Assembly: GCA_027035765.1 (NCBI GenBank) | Contig: JALVUD010000008.1 | Location: 79,542-143,541 of the forward strand | From: Campylobacteraceae bacterium | GTDB taxonomy: Bacteria; Campylobacterota; Campylobacteria; Campylobacterales; Sulfurovaceae | DNA length: 64,000 nt | Reading direction: 5' to 3' | Part shown: positions 8,399 through 17,800 of the stretch, in pieces | Layout of the letters: each line of letters opens with the position of its first letter | How positions within the stretch are numbered: the stretch's first letter is position 1 | Program-made: the position numbers and the translations under genes | The notes under the pieces: generated by a model | What the model was told of the DNA's origin: nothing | Seen by the model: only the letters and a program-made list of their open reading frames with translations | Databases searched by the model: none

Positions 8399-8971
8399 TC
8401 AACTCGTGAACCCGCCATCCTTCAGAAAGGGAACGGCACCCAGCATTCTGTATCTCATGCCAAACGCCCTGAACGCGTCTTCCGGGGTTTTCCACGGCGC
8501 GTTCATCCCGTACTGCCGGGCCGTCTGCGCCAGAAACGCCAGGTAGGAGGCGAAGGCCAGATGGTAGCGCTGCCTGTCCGCGACATCGTAAAGCCTGCAG
8601 AGACGGGCAAACTCCAGGATCCCGATCCGCGCAAGCGGATGATAGCCGGGGTGCTCCTCGATAACCTCCATGGCATGATCGATCGTTTCCTCGATCTCTT
8701 CCGTCTGATGGCGCAGTTCCCACAGGTCCCGTTCTCCCCATCCCCTGCATTCCAGCCACCAGGATCGGGGGAGATCCAGTTCGACGGGTTCTCCGGCGTC
8801 CGCGGGTTCCGGTTCTTCGGAGAACATGGGCGGAACGGTTTCCCGCCTTGTCTCGACATCCAGGTACGCTTCGAGATCGTCCGGGATCTCGACACCCTCT
8901 TCCGGAATGAACCCGGCTTCATGGAGGCTTTCATCGAACAGACCATACCCTTCCCGCAGACTTTTCCCCAT
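8399..8971 (-). CDS. Unrecognised 190-residue acidic protein, partner of the VirD4-like ATPase
   Basis: I recognise no family. The first third is acidic and probably flexible (many Glu, Asp, Pro); the rest looks helical, with WKTPEDAFRAFGMRYRMLG near the C-terminus. The start is the ATG at 8969-8971, preceded by AAGGAGAA at the right distance, rather than an ATG five codons upstream. It begins 24 bases after the stop of the ATPase gene on the same strand, so the two are probably co-transcribed and may act together. Long open frames on the opposite strand here are GC-rich mirror frames. Confidence 0.65.
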   Translation of the reverse strand: MGKSLREGYGLFDESLHEAGFIPEEGVEIPDDLEAYLDVETRRETVPPMFSEEPEPADAGEPVELDLPRSWWLECRGWGERDLWELRHQTEEIEETIDHAMEVIEEHPGYHPLARIGILEFARLCRLYDVADRQRYHLAFASYLAFLAQTARQYGMNAPWKTPEDAFRAFGMRYRMLGAVPFLKDGGFTS

Positions 8972-8995
8972 TCTTTTCTCCTTCATCTTCAGGTT

Positions 8996-11005
8996 TCAGA
9001 TCCCGGGGAATCCGGGATCCCCGCTATTGGCCCTTCCGGCACGCTCTTTGGCACGCTCGATGTAGACCCTTTCCATATCCTCTCCGCTGTCGAACCCGAA
9101 CGGGCTCAGCGAGGAGTTCTCCATGAACTCCTCGAAACGCTCCCGGCAGCCGGTTCCTGTTCTGTCGCACTCCCCGTTCTCCCGGAGGAAGAGAAGGTAC
9201 CGGATGAACGCCGCCTGTTCGGCCAGAACCCCGAAGCTCCGGAGGGTCCTGCGTTCCCGGTAGCGTCTGTGGAATTCCAGGAACGGAAGATCGCAGAGGC
9301 AGGCATCCTCCCCGCCGTCCAGGACGTCCAGGGCCTCGGCAACCGTTTCATCCAGATGCCGGAGCCTCTCCCGCCCCCACATATAGCCGTCGTTCGCCGC
9401 CGTTCTCGGGTCCTCGCCGGGCCGGGGCAGCATCGGGAACGCGGGGGCCGCGGCTTTCTCCTCGGCGATCCCCAGCATGCGGCGGTACTGCCTGGCGGCC
9501 CTGCGCCCTAGATACTCCAGGGTCACGGTATTTCCCGCCTCGTCCTCGATCAGGATCGAGTCGGCCATGGAGAAGCTGCGGGGGTCGTAGACGATCCTGC
9601 AGCGTCCGGGCAGCCGGTCCGTTACGAGGAAGCTGCTTCTCAGACGCATCAGGGTATCGGGCAGGGCGTTATGCTCCATTTCCGCCTCGTCAAGCTCCTC
9701 CTCCCCCAGCACGAGCGGTTCGGGCCGGAACGTCCGCTCGTCCTCCCCGCTCCGGTAATGGACCCTGAACCCCGGCATCATCTCGAAGCGGTGTACGAAG
9801 TTGTTCTTCTGGGCCTCCCACCCTTCGGGGGTGAACTTCCGGATCATCTGCCCCTCGTTCTGGTACGCCACGATCAGCTCGACCTTCGTTTCGCGCAGCA
9901 CGTCGCTGTGCAGGTCCAGCCCGCCGGGCAGCACGCGGTTGGCCTCGTCCACGAATACGGAGACCGGCCGCGGGTCGCGCTCTCTGCGCAGTCTCATCGT
10001 GAGACGTTCGAGCTCGTTCCCCAGCATGATGGAGAGGATGTGATCGTCCACACCCTCGACATCCACGACCATGATCTCCCCGTCCGCGACAAGCTCCTTT
10101 CTCCCGTAGTTGGCATATTCCCGGGAAGCGATGGTGGCGAGGTGGTTCTCCAGAGTCTGCCGCACGCCGTTGTTGCCCGTGGAACTGCCGTTGGATCCAT
10201 CCATCTGCAGCTGGTTCGTCTGTCTGCAGTGGACGGCCAATTTCGAAAGGGCCAGGAAATATCCCTCCGTCACTTTCCGCATCTCCTCGAAACTCCCCAC
10301 GAGATTCATCAGTTCCCGCCCCTTCCTTTCCAGCCTTTCCAGGAGAGGGTCGAGGCCCGCGAAGAAATCGTTGAACGTGCCGGCATCCTTCGCGATCTCA
10401 TAGACGTCGGAGAAGGAGGGCTCCTCCTCCATCTCCAGGCGGCCGAAAAGGCGGATCTCCCGGTAAAGCTCATTCCCGTCATCGTCCGTCTGTCCCGCGG
10501 GGATCTCGACGCATTCCCCGAAAAGGCCGTCCGCCCCGGCGGGGTCGATCTCGCCGTAAAGCCGCTTCAGCCGGTAGAGATGCCGCAGCGCCGTGAGGAT
10601 CGCCTCCCCGAAGTTCCCGGCGGTATTGGCCCAGTAGGGGTCCCGCTGCCCGACTCCACCGCCCAGATCGATGATGCACTGCCGGGCGTCCTTCACGCTC
10701 AGGGATGCCAGGATGTTGACCGGGGTCCCGTGCGGTTTTCCGAACTCCCTGACGTCCTCCAGTCTGCCGTGGCGTCTGGCGACGGCCTTGACCTGCCGAT
10801 GCTCGTGCCCCTTGTAGGCGAAAAAGAGGACGGTGTGGCCCCGGGCTATCCTGTCTTCGAGCGTCGGCAGGATGACGCTCGCGCTTTTCCCGCTCCCGGT
10901 GCTTCCGCTGCAGCTCGCATGCCGGAAATCGAGGGGGATGACGATCTTCTCCCCCGTCACCGTTTCGGCATCCGCCCTCCCGAATCCGATCGCCTTCATC
11001 GTCAT
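8996..11005 (-). CDS. VirD4/TraD-like (type IV coupling protein-type) ATPase
   Basis: A 669-residue P-loop ATPase of the FtsK/HerA/VirD4 superfamily. Walker A is at residues 34-41 (GSTGSGKS), Walker B at about 349-356 (SVFVDEAN), and a conserved glutamine region follows (VELIVAYQNEGQM, about 375-387). The stretch DPYWANTAGNFGEAIL (about 122-137) resembles the region after Walker A in coupling proteins. No N-terminal membrane segment is present, unlike classical VirD4. The ribosome-binding site AAGGAG precedes the ATG. No relaxase or other transfer gene is in the element, so it may act in mobilisation using another plasmid's machinery, or in defence as some HerA-like ATPases do. Confidence 0.75.
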   Translation of the reverse strand: MTMKAIGFGRADAETVTGEKIVIPLDFRHASCSGSTGSGKSASVILPTLEDRIARGHTVLFFAYKGHEHRQVKAVARRHGRLEDVREFGKPHGTPVNILASLSVKDARQCIIDLGGGVGQRDPYWANTAGNFGEAILTALRHLYRLKRLYGEIDPAGADGLFGECVEIPAGQTDDDGNELYREIRLFGRLEMEEEPSFSDVYEIAKDAGTFNDFFAGLDPLLERLERKGRELMNLVGSFEEMRKVTEGYFLALSKLAVHCRQTNQLQMDGSNGSSTGNNGVRQTLENHLATIASREYANYGRKELVADGEIMVVDVEGVDDHILSIMLGNELERLTMRLRRERDPRPVSVFVDEANRVLPGGLDLHSDVLRETKVELIVAYQNEGQMIRKFTPEGWEAQKNNFVHRFEMMPGFRVHYRSGEDERTFRPEPLVLGEEELDEAEMEHNALPDTLMRLRSSFLVTDRLPGRCRIVYDPRSFSMADSILIEDEAGNTVTLEYLGRRAARQYRRMLGIAEEKAAAPAFPMLPRPGEDPRTAANDGYMWGRERLRHLDETVAEALDVLDGGEDACLCDLPFLEFHRRYRERRTLRSFGVLAEQAAFIRYLLFLRENGECDRTGTGCRERFEEFMENSSLSPFGFDSGEDMERVYIERAKERAGRANSGDPGFPGI

Positions 11006-11208
11006 TCATCCGCTCCTTCCGTGCATTTTCCCCTAGTCTAAACCCGATTTGGATTTTTGTCAAATTTTTGCCGTTTTTATCGATTTTTCGTGTTTTTTAT
11101 AACACCATTCAAAAGAACAGGTACCTGAAATATACGGGAGTTTTCAATCCGGATGCCTGCCGTTTATACACCCGGAATCCGGTATCGATTGGAGAAGATA
11201 GCTATGCG

Positions 11209-11244
11209 TTGACATGCAAGTTTATTTAACAGTTTTAATGTTAA
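11209..11244 (+). promoter_or_regulatory. MerR-type promoter: 19-base spacer and palindromic operator
   Basis: TTGACA at 11209-11214 is separated by 19 bases from TTTAAT at 11234-11239. A perfect interrupted palindrome, TTAACA-N7-TGTTAA, spans 11226-11244. Long spacers with a palindrome at the -10 side are the hallmark of promoters controlled by MerR proteins, and the next gene (11254) encodes one, so autoregulation is likely. Confidence 0.6.
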
Positions 11245-11253
11245 TATGGATGT

Positions 11254-11826
11254 ATGAAAAAAGTACGCTTTTCGATAAAGGAACTTGCAAAGCTAAGTGG
11301 ATTAACAGAAAGGACCGTCCGATACTACATGGAAAAGGGCCTGGTCGACCGCCCGGTGGGTCAGCGGAAAGCCGCCTACTATCTCGACCGGCATCTGGAG
11401 CAGCTCAGGACCGTCAAGTGGTACCGGGAGGCCGGGTTTTCACTGGAAAGGATCTCCCGTCTGATGAAGGAGGGCGAAGTCTTCGATCTCGCGAAAGCGG
11501 GGGAGTCCGTATCGCAGAGGCTCCTGGTCCGCTATGCGGCCGCCGAGGGCCTTGAGCTGACGGTCGATCCGGAGAGCTCCGGACTCTCCCTGGCCGACGT
11601 CCGGGAACTCGCCGGGTTCCTGGAGGAGAGGGTCCGGGAGATCATGAAAGAGAAGGAACGGGCGGCCGCCAGGAAAAGAATGGAAGAGGCGGAACGCCCG
11701 GCCCCCTCAGAAGAGGAGGAGAAGGTGATGGAGGTCGTATTCGAGGACAGGTACGGCCGGATCCACGATGAATATATCTTTGAGGAATACGAGGACGAAG
11801 AATATGAGGACGAAGAATGGCGCTAG
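11254..11826 (+). CDS. MerR-family regulator with acidic tail
   Basis: A 190-residue protein. The N-terminal MerR winged helix-turn-helix is clear (IKELAKLSGLTERTVRYYME at about residues 8-27, then WYREAGFSLERISRLM). The middle is helical and charged. The last 20 residues are an acidic repeat (EYEDEEYEDEE). There are no cysteine clusters for metal sensing and no recognisable drug-binding domain. It is transcribed away from the VirD4-like ATPase across about 250 bases of AT-rich DNA, so it may control that gene as well as itself. The acidic tail is unusual for the family and might mimic DNA or bind a partner. Confidence 0.8.
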   Translation: MKKVRFSIKELAKLSGLTERTVRYYMEKGLVDRPVGQRKAAYYLDRHLEQLRTVKWYREAGFSLERISRLMKEGEVFDLAKAGESVSQRLLVRYAAAEGLELTVDPESSGLSLADVRELAGFLEERVREIMKEKERAAARKRMEEAERPAPSEEEEKVMEVVFEDRYGRIHDEYIFEEYEDEEYEDEEWR

Positions 11827-11829
11827 CCC

Positions 11830-12078
11830 CTAGAAGATGAAAGTTGCGGGAAGCTCCAGTTCCGTGATCCGCTCCTCGATCTTCATCTGCGTGATGGCGA
11901 CGAAGAACTCCTGCGGCCCCTCGGTGGCCGCCGCCTTCAGCTGGGCCAGGACCGCGTCCCGGTCCCCGCGGTCGAGAACCGCATAGAGGTGGATCTCGCC
12001 GTCGTTGTGATCGAAGGCGGAGAACATGCAGTCGCCGTCCGTGATGATCTCGTCCTCTCTATAGTCCTTTTCTGCCAT
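11830..12078 (-). CDS. Unrecognised 82-residue acidic protein
   Basis: No family recognised. A small acidic protein that could form a compact alpha/beta fold (DGEIHLYAVLDRGDRDAVLA then KAAATEGPQEFFVAITQMKI). The start chosen is the ATG at 12076-12078, preceded by AAGGAGG; an in-frame ATG seven codons upstream lacks a ribosome-binding site. Its stop lies 4 bases from the convergent merR stop. It is the last gene of a minus-strand series beginning with the DdmD-like gene (18427), though a strong hairpin at 12171-12186 may separate it from the upstream gene. Confidence 0.6.
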   Translation of the reverse strand: MAEKDYREDEIITDGDCMFSAFDHNDGEIHLYAVLDRGDRDAVLAQLKAAATEGPQEFFVAITQMKIEERITELELPATFIF

Positions 12079-12170
12079 AGATCCTCCTTCTTTTTTCATT
12101 CATCAGATTCCGGGGGTGTCCCGGTATCGCCGAGCGGGGGGCGTTTCGTGCGAAAATGATACCACAGCCT

Positions 12171-12186
12171 CCGGCGAGCTCGCCGG
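12171..12186. terminator. Perfect 16-base GC palindrome between two minus-strand genes
   Basis: CCGGCGAGCTCGCCGG, a perfect inverted repeat 20 bases beyond the stop of the 12207-12767 gene. There is no clear T-run, so it may be a transcript-stabilising hairpin or a weak terminator rather than a full one. Confidence 0.4.
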
Positions 12187-12206
12187 CAAACCCGCGCCCG
12201 GAGTGA

Positions 12207-12767
12207 TCACCGCCTGCCATGCCGGGCTTTTCCGGCGGGCCGCTTCTCCGATCCCTGCAGCCCGTTTTCCTCCCGCCACCTGCCCAGAAGCCTTTTCCCG
12301 CTTTTATCCAGATGCCCGGAAAGAACGTCGAGCTTTTCGAGGATCTCTTTTCTGTCGATATCCTCGCACATGAGATCCCGAAAATCCAGAGTGTCAGGAT
12401 ATTCCCCCTTGATCTCGATATCCCAAAAGAGCAGATCCAGAATCGCCCTAATCGGCGTGGCGCATAGCCACTCCCCCTCGAATCCCCGCTCCCGAAGCCA
12501 GGGGCCGCAGTCCCAGATCCCGTACTCCCCGAAAACGTCCTCCGCGCCGATGATGACCGTCGGGTGCATCACGAAGCCCGACTCCCTGGCTCCCCTTAGC
12601 GTATCGACCTGGTGCCAGTCGCACAGGATCCCTTCGCAGGGGATGTTCAGGGCGCTGAACCCGGTGATGTAGGAGAACCGGTAGTTTCTGGCGAAATGGG
12701 GCTTCTTCCTCAACTCCGCGTCCCGTTTTGCTGTTTTCTCCCTGATCCGTTCCACAAGGTCGCCCAT
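12207..12767 (-). CDS. Unrecognised 186-residue protein downstream of the DdmDE-like pair
   Basis: I do not recognise a family. The N-terminus is helical and charged; the middle holds a hydrophobic, tryptophan- and cysteine-containing core (ALNIPCEGILCDWHQVDTLR, GIWDCGPWLRERGF) that looks like a folded domain; the end is basic. The ATG has AGGAGA at a good distance. It starts 109 bases after the stop of the Argonaute-like gene, on the same strand, so it may be co-transcribed with the plasmid-defence genes. Whether it belongs to that system or is an independent passenger is open. Confidence 0.6.
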   Translation of the reverse strand: MGDLVERIREKTAKRDAELRKKPHFARNYRFSYITGFSALNIPCEGILCDWHQVDTLRGARESGFVMHPTVIIGAEDVFGEYGIWDCGPWLRERGFEGEWLCATPIRAILDLLFWDIEIKGEYPDTLDFRDLMCEDIDRKEILEKLDVLSGHLDKSGKRLLGRWREENGLQGSEKRPAGKARHGRR

Positions 12768-12876
12768 TGTCTCTCCTGTCGCATTTCTCTCGTTTTTTTA
12801 CTTCCATACTACCTGCATCAGGTCGATACGGATTCCGTCGCGACCATCGCGACTTTCAAGGATAGGCTCATCCCCC

Positions 12877-14886
12877 TTACCCGGACCTCTCTTTCGCGCC
12901 TTCCCTCGCGTATTTGACGGGATAGGGCATGACCGTCAGTTCCTTGTTCTTTACAAAGTAGTGTTCCATCAGGGAAAAAAGGAAATCGCCGTCGATCTTT
13001 CCGCCGATTTTAACAATTTTCCGATACGGACTGTTTCGGTCCATACACTCCACAATTCCAACATCGGACAGGCCCACACGATACAGAACGTCGCCATTTT
13101 CCTCCCTATACTGGATGCCAAGCATCCCGGCAAAGGCGTGCTTGTGATCTCTGCCGCGTGGAAGAAACCTCAATGGGCGTCCCGCGGTCTTTTCAAGTGC
13201 CTTTTTGAGTCGCTCGTGCCGGCGAAGGCGCTTCATTAGGGACGACGACGGTACGCCTTTAGGTGTTTCCATCTCGTCAAGCATAGACAGGAAGGCTGTG
13301 CGAGGGTCGTCGAAGCCCGGAGAAGGATCTTTTTGTCCGGGGGGATACTGCCCCGTCATATCGGCACACCGGACGACATCATTCTTCGAAAAATAATATT
13401 CCGACGTGCTTTCCCGAAACAGGCGGTCGAGATAGTCGAAGTCGGGCAGGGGCATGAAGGCCGTCCGCGTTCCCAGGACTGTATTCCCTTCGGGATCGGT
13501 TATGACGTATTCAGGAACTTCTCCCCGGGGAAGTCCGGAGAGTGCCCTCGTAATGGTTCGTCGATCCGAATCCGTAATGGCAGAAGCCTTCATTCTTCCC
13601 CCTTCCATCCACGAAACTCCATAGATGGCCGATTCCGAATCCATATCTCTGAAATTCTCAATCGAATAGAAGCGATAGCCCTTCAAAACCTCCCCATGGT
13701 CTATGAACGGGTCGTATCCGAGCAATTCGCACTTGATGGCGAGTTCCTTCAACAGCACTCCAAGAATGGTTTCCCCTGTTTTCCGTTTTGACTCCTGGAG
13801 AGAAACCGTGAAATTTTGCACCGGCACATGACCCGGAATGTCGGCATAGGGGTCAGACTCCCCGTTTTTCTCATAGAACTCTTTCTCAAGGGTGAGGGAG
13901 ATGTTAGGAACGGAAGAATCGATGGATTCTCCCATAGAGAGAATGAATTCGCCATCAAACAGGGTTGCCGCCTGCCGGTTTATATATGCCTCCATCTCCT
14001 TCGCGAGCCGTCGCGCCGCTTCGTCACAACGGTGGTCCAGGACAGCGATGTGGACCCGGGGGATGTCTTTGGCATAATGTCGGATCGTTTCGTCAAGGCG
14101 AGTTAGCTTCTTTTTCTTATCCTTTGCAAGAGTATAGATTTGGAATTCCTCTTTCGAAAACTCCAGGCGGACAAGCCCGGCGAGATACGTCCGGACTTCC
14201 TCTGAAATCCGGTGGAAAAAATAGGTCTTGCTCTGCCGGAATCTGTGGTCAAGGCAGAGGAAGGGGATACGCGCCCGGGTATCACCCCGGCTGCCTTTTT
14301 CGTAAACCGTCCGACCCACATCCTGTTGAGGGACATAGGGGCGCAGCGCCCCGGCATCTTCCACGAGATATCCGGAGCCTCCTTCCTTCGGGGAGTGCAC
14401 GATTTTGAAGCTTCTCGCTCCCAAAAACATCAATACTCCCTCTTCTCTCTCCTTCACTTCAACTTCAAGGGCGAGCATGTCCGCGCCCTTCGTCATACCA
14501 AAGCTGTATGGATAGTAGAGCTTGTACGGATTTTCCGGAATGTCGAACAGAATATGCTCTCCCACCATGAGGGAGAGCAGCATGGAAAAGAGAGAGGAAT
14601 CCTTCATCTCCTTCAGCCGTGCAAGCCCGACTCTTTTCGGCCCGAGATCATTTCCGTCGATATCCGTCCCTTTGCGGACCATGAAAAAATAGGTGCGGCC
14701 CACGACAGCCCTGGCCAGGGGGGAAATCTCCCTGCGGATTCGGGCGTAGAATTTTTTTCTGGCCGCCTCCTTCCCCCGGAAGTCCGGAATCGGAATTTCG
14801 TAGAGATCATAACGCCGCAGAATCTCCGCGTAGTCGAAGTCGAGGTTGATTTTATTGGTTAGTGTCGAGACCGTCGATTCATTCAT
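12877..14886 (-). CDS. Argonaute-like protein, probable DdmE homologue without PIWI catalytic residues
   Basis: A 669-residue protein. The C-terminal half shows the outline of a prokaryotic Argonaute MID/PIWI region: VPVQNFTVSL at about 355-364, where pAgos have a VPxQ/IPxQ motif, then a helix KELAIKCELLGYDPF at about 381-395, matching the 'aKlGG.PW' helix, then the first PIWI strand YRFYSIENF at about 404-412, where active enzymes carry Asp. That Asp is absent, so guided cleavage by this protein is unlikely. Its ATG overlaps the end of the helicase-nuclease gene (ATGAATGA). In Vibrio cholerae DdmE, a catalytically inactive pAgo, uses DNA guides to recruit DdmD to plasmids. Size, order and partner all fit; sequence-level proof needs a profile search. 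Confidence 0.68.
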   Translation of the reverse strand: MNESTVSTLTNKINLDFDYAEILRRYDLYEIPIPDFRGKEAARKKFYARIRREISPLARAVVGRTYFFMVRKGTDIDGNDLGPKRVGLARLKEMKDSSLFSMLLSLMVGEHILFDIPENPYKLYYPYSFGMTKGADMLALEVEVKEREEGVLMFLGARSFKIVHSPKEGGSGYLVEDAGALRPYVPQQDVGRTVYEKGSRGDTRARIPFLCLDHRFRQSKTYFFHRISEEVRTYLAGLVRLEFSKEEFQIYTLAKDKKKKLTRLDETIRHYAKDIPRVHIAVLDHRCDEAARRLAKEMEAYINRQAATLFDGEFILSMGESIDSSVPNISLTLEKEFYEKNGESDPYADIPGHVPVQNFTVSLQESKRKTGETILGVLLKELAIKCELLGYDPFIDHGEVLKGYRFYSIENFRDMDSESAIYGVSWMEGGRMKASAITDSDRRTITRALSGLPRGEVPEYVITDPEGNTVLGTRTAFMPLPDFDYLDRLFRESTSEYYFSKNDVVRCADMTGQYPPGQKDPSPGFDDPRTAFLSMLDEMETPKGVPSSSLMKRLRRHERLKKALEKTAGRPLRFLPRGRDHKHAFAGMLGIQYREENGDVLYRVGLSDVGIVECMDRNSPYRKIVKIGGKIDGDFLFSLMEHYFVKNKELTVMPYPVKYAREGAKERSG

Positions 14887-17800
14887 AGGCGGCAAAGAAC
14901 ACCTCCTTGATCTTTTTCAGTATCGCCGCATCGAATTCGGGCGACTCGGGGTCGGTGGCATCGATAAGGAAAGGCACGATATAGATCCCGTCCGCATAAC
15001 TTATCTCCCTGCTGGCATTCGCCGGTCCGCCGCTTCGTAGTAAAACGTTCGCCACGACGCCGCGTCTCCCCCCGAGATCGCGCAGCTTGGCCGCCGCTTT
15101 CTCCCGGACCTCCCGCTCTGCGGTACTTTCCAGGGTGTGGGTAGAGTAATGCTTGAAATCGACGTAAATGCCACCGGAAGAAACGAAATCGAAAAATTCG
15201 TACCCCGCTCCATCCTCCATCTCTCTCAGATCAATGCCGCATATCTTTTCGAAGACATATCTTCCGACCGTTTCACCGAGAATCCCCTTGTAGAAATTGT
15301 TGAAGGCGGCGGGAAGGGGAAGGCATCGGTGTTTGAAGTCGAGGGCGTAGCCCTTTTCCTCGAAAAAGGCTCTCAGTTCCGGGATGTTCCCGATTATGTC
15401 GAGACCGGCCGCTTCAGCAGAGACTTCCGACCGCCGGTTGCTGCGAGGATCCCTCAATATAACATCGACCGTCTCGAAGTCGTCGTCTGTCCGGTACCAA
15501 TACCTGTCCGTGTCAAGTTCGGGGGTATACAGCGCCGCGAATTCGGATGAATCACCGTCGGCAACGGCGGGGTGAACAAGAAGCTCTTTCCGGATGGATT
15601 CCCATTCTTCCCTGTAATATCGATCCTTCCTGATGTTCGCAAGAAGATTCCGGATTTTCCGGGCGAGACGTGCGGAGTCCCTTTCGATGATCTTTTTCGT
15701 TTCCCCGTTGCCTTTTGTCCGTTCTTTCTCCTCGGTCCCCGCCACTTCAAGCAATCGTCGGATCGATGGAAGGGCGGCAATGTCTTCCGGATCGAAATTC
15801 ACGGCCAATGGCAGAATCTGTTCATCGATGAGTATGGTCATCGGATCGTCGGGGTTGTTTTCCCGGTGCAGCCTCCCTACCGCCTGGATCACCATTCCCA
15901 TGACCGCATTGATGTAATCCGTACTTTGACGGTCATATTTGATAATGCGTTTCCCTCCAATGATGTTCTCCAGAGAAACATAGAAATCGCTCCAGCTCAT
16001 CATGCGGGAAGCGTAAAGTGCGTGGATGTAATAAATCGTCTGGAGTATGGGAGCGTATCTTTTTCCCGGAGGCCCATCCGTTTCGAAGTCCGGCAGAGGA
16101 ACGATATGTGTCGGAAGTTCACAATAGATCGCGCTGAAGTCCCGTTTTCTGCTGCGTCGGTTTTCCCCTTCGTAGCCGCGAATGTCCTCCGGTTCCTCCA
16201 CCTCGTAATGGATATTCTTGCCGGATCCCATCGTCGGATAGGAGGTGAATACGAAAGCGTGCCCTCCTTTGCGAAGAAGCCCTTTTTCTATCACCTCCCT
16301 GTACTCGTCCATGTTTTTTGCCCTGGCAACGAAAAAAAGTTTCTCTTTCGCCTCCTCAGCCAATCTGTTTCGCTCCCGGTCTATCCATCCTCTGAAGTCC
16401 TCTTTCATCTCCGGGTTGTCCCGGTTGGCGAGAATCATTTTTTCGAAAAGGATGTGGAGTTCCTCTTGCATACCGGAGGCCGATCCGGGAAGCTGGTTGA
16501 CAAAGGCGAGATACGAGGTGATTTCCGGCCTGGTGAGAAAATCGTAATAGGCAGCGATGTATTTCAGATAGCGCTTGAATACGTACCCCGAATCCGAATT
16601 CCAGCGATTTTTGGTGCTTTTCCACTTCTGTTCGATCCTCTTTAGCAAAAGCAGACAGGTTTCGTCACCCGCAAAATACTTTTCGCATACATTTTCGAGA
16701 TCCATCTCCTCTACATCGGTAAACGCCACATTGAATGAGCGATGCTCCTGTCTGTTATCCTCGATATAGAGCCGGTTGAGTTTTTCCAGCTCCCCGGCAG
16801 AGAGCCGCTGGACGGGGATTCCTGCGCTGCGAAGGTATTTCAGGTCGAAATTGCGGGTGACGGTTTCGAGCGTGGACGTGGCGCTGACGCCGACGATATA
16901 CATCCGTGAGGCCACCGACTGGAGAATGTACTCCGGGGTATCAAGCAAGCTGAAAAACCGGAAGCCGGAGCGGAACCTCTCGTAGCCGATACCCTCATCC
17001 GGAGAACGGACCTCTACAACGGAAAAACCTTTAGGGTAGAAATCCTGCGCGTTCGACGCGAGAACCCGCTTTCTCTCCTTTTTCGCCATGCGCTGAAAAT
17101 GCTCGATCCCCTCTTTCAGGAACGTGTATTTCTTTTCGTCGTCTTCGGGGGAATATCCCAGATCCCGTATGAAATCGTCGATTCGGTTGCGTCTCAATTC
17201 GTCGGTATCGATCCATTTGTTTTCTTCCTTGGCCTTTTCGCGAGCGCGGTAGATCATGGCCTTGACGGAGGCGGCCCCCATCGCCATGAGTCGGGAAAGC
17301 GCCCTGTCGATATCCCGGATCAAGCCCGAAAACATGAGGGATTCCTTTGGGGAATCGGAATCAAGCGGATATACGTAGCTGGTCATTTTCTCCCTGTCTA
17401 TACGGATTCCAAGCCTTTGCGCCTTCCCTTCCACGATAGAGGAGATTTCCGATCTGAGGATGTACCGGCTACCCGGATCTTCCCCGCCTTCGTAGAGGAA
17501 GTGGTAGCCATCGTAGTATTTTCGGTAGACTTCATCGAAAAAATCCGTGATATTCTTGGCATCTTCCGGAGAAACCCCGTATTTCGGGAGAAATTCGGAA
17601 TTTTTCAGGACGTGATGAATCGAGGAGAAGAGCATGGTCTGGTCGATAACCTCCTTGGCGGCCGCTTCGGAGAGGATCTTGAGCATCGTGCTTTTCTGGG
17701 CGTCGATTTCGTCGATGACAAGAAACTGGTTCCTGAAAAGATCCATATCGTAGAGTTTTTGGGAAAGGGCTGGAGTCCAGACCGGATACATGAAGCGGTG

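Noticed and set aside
8294..11041. Two long plus-strand frames opposite the VirD4-like ATPase and its partner
   Set aside because: No ribosome-binding sites; rich in Pro, Gly and Arg as expected for antisense of GC-rich genes; the minus strand has Walker motifs.
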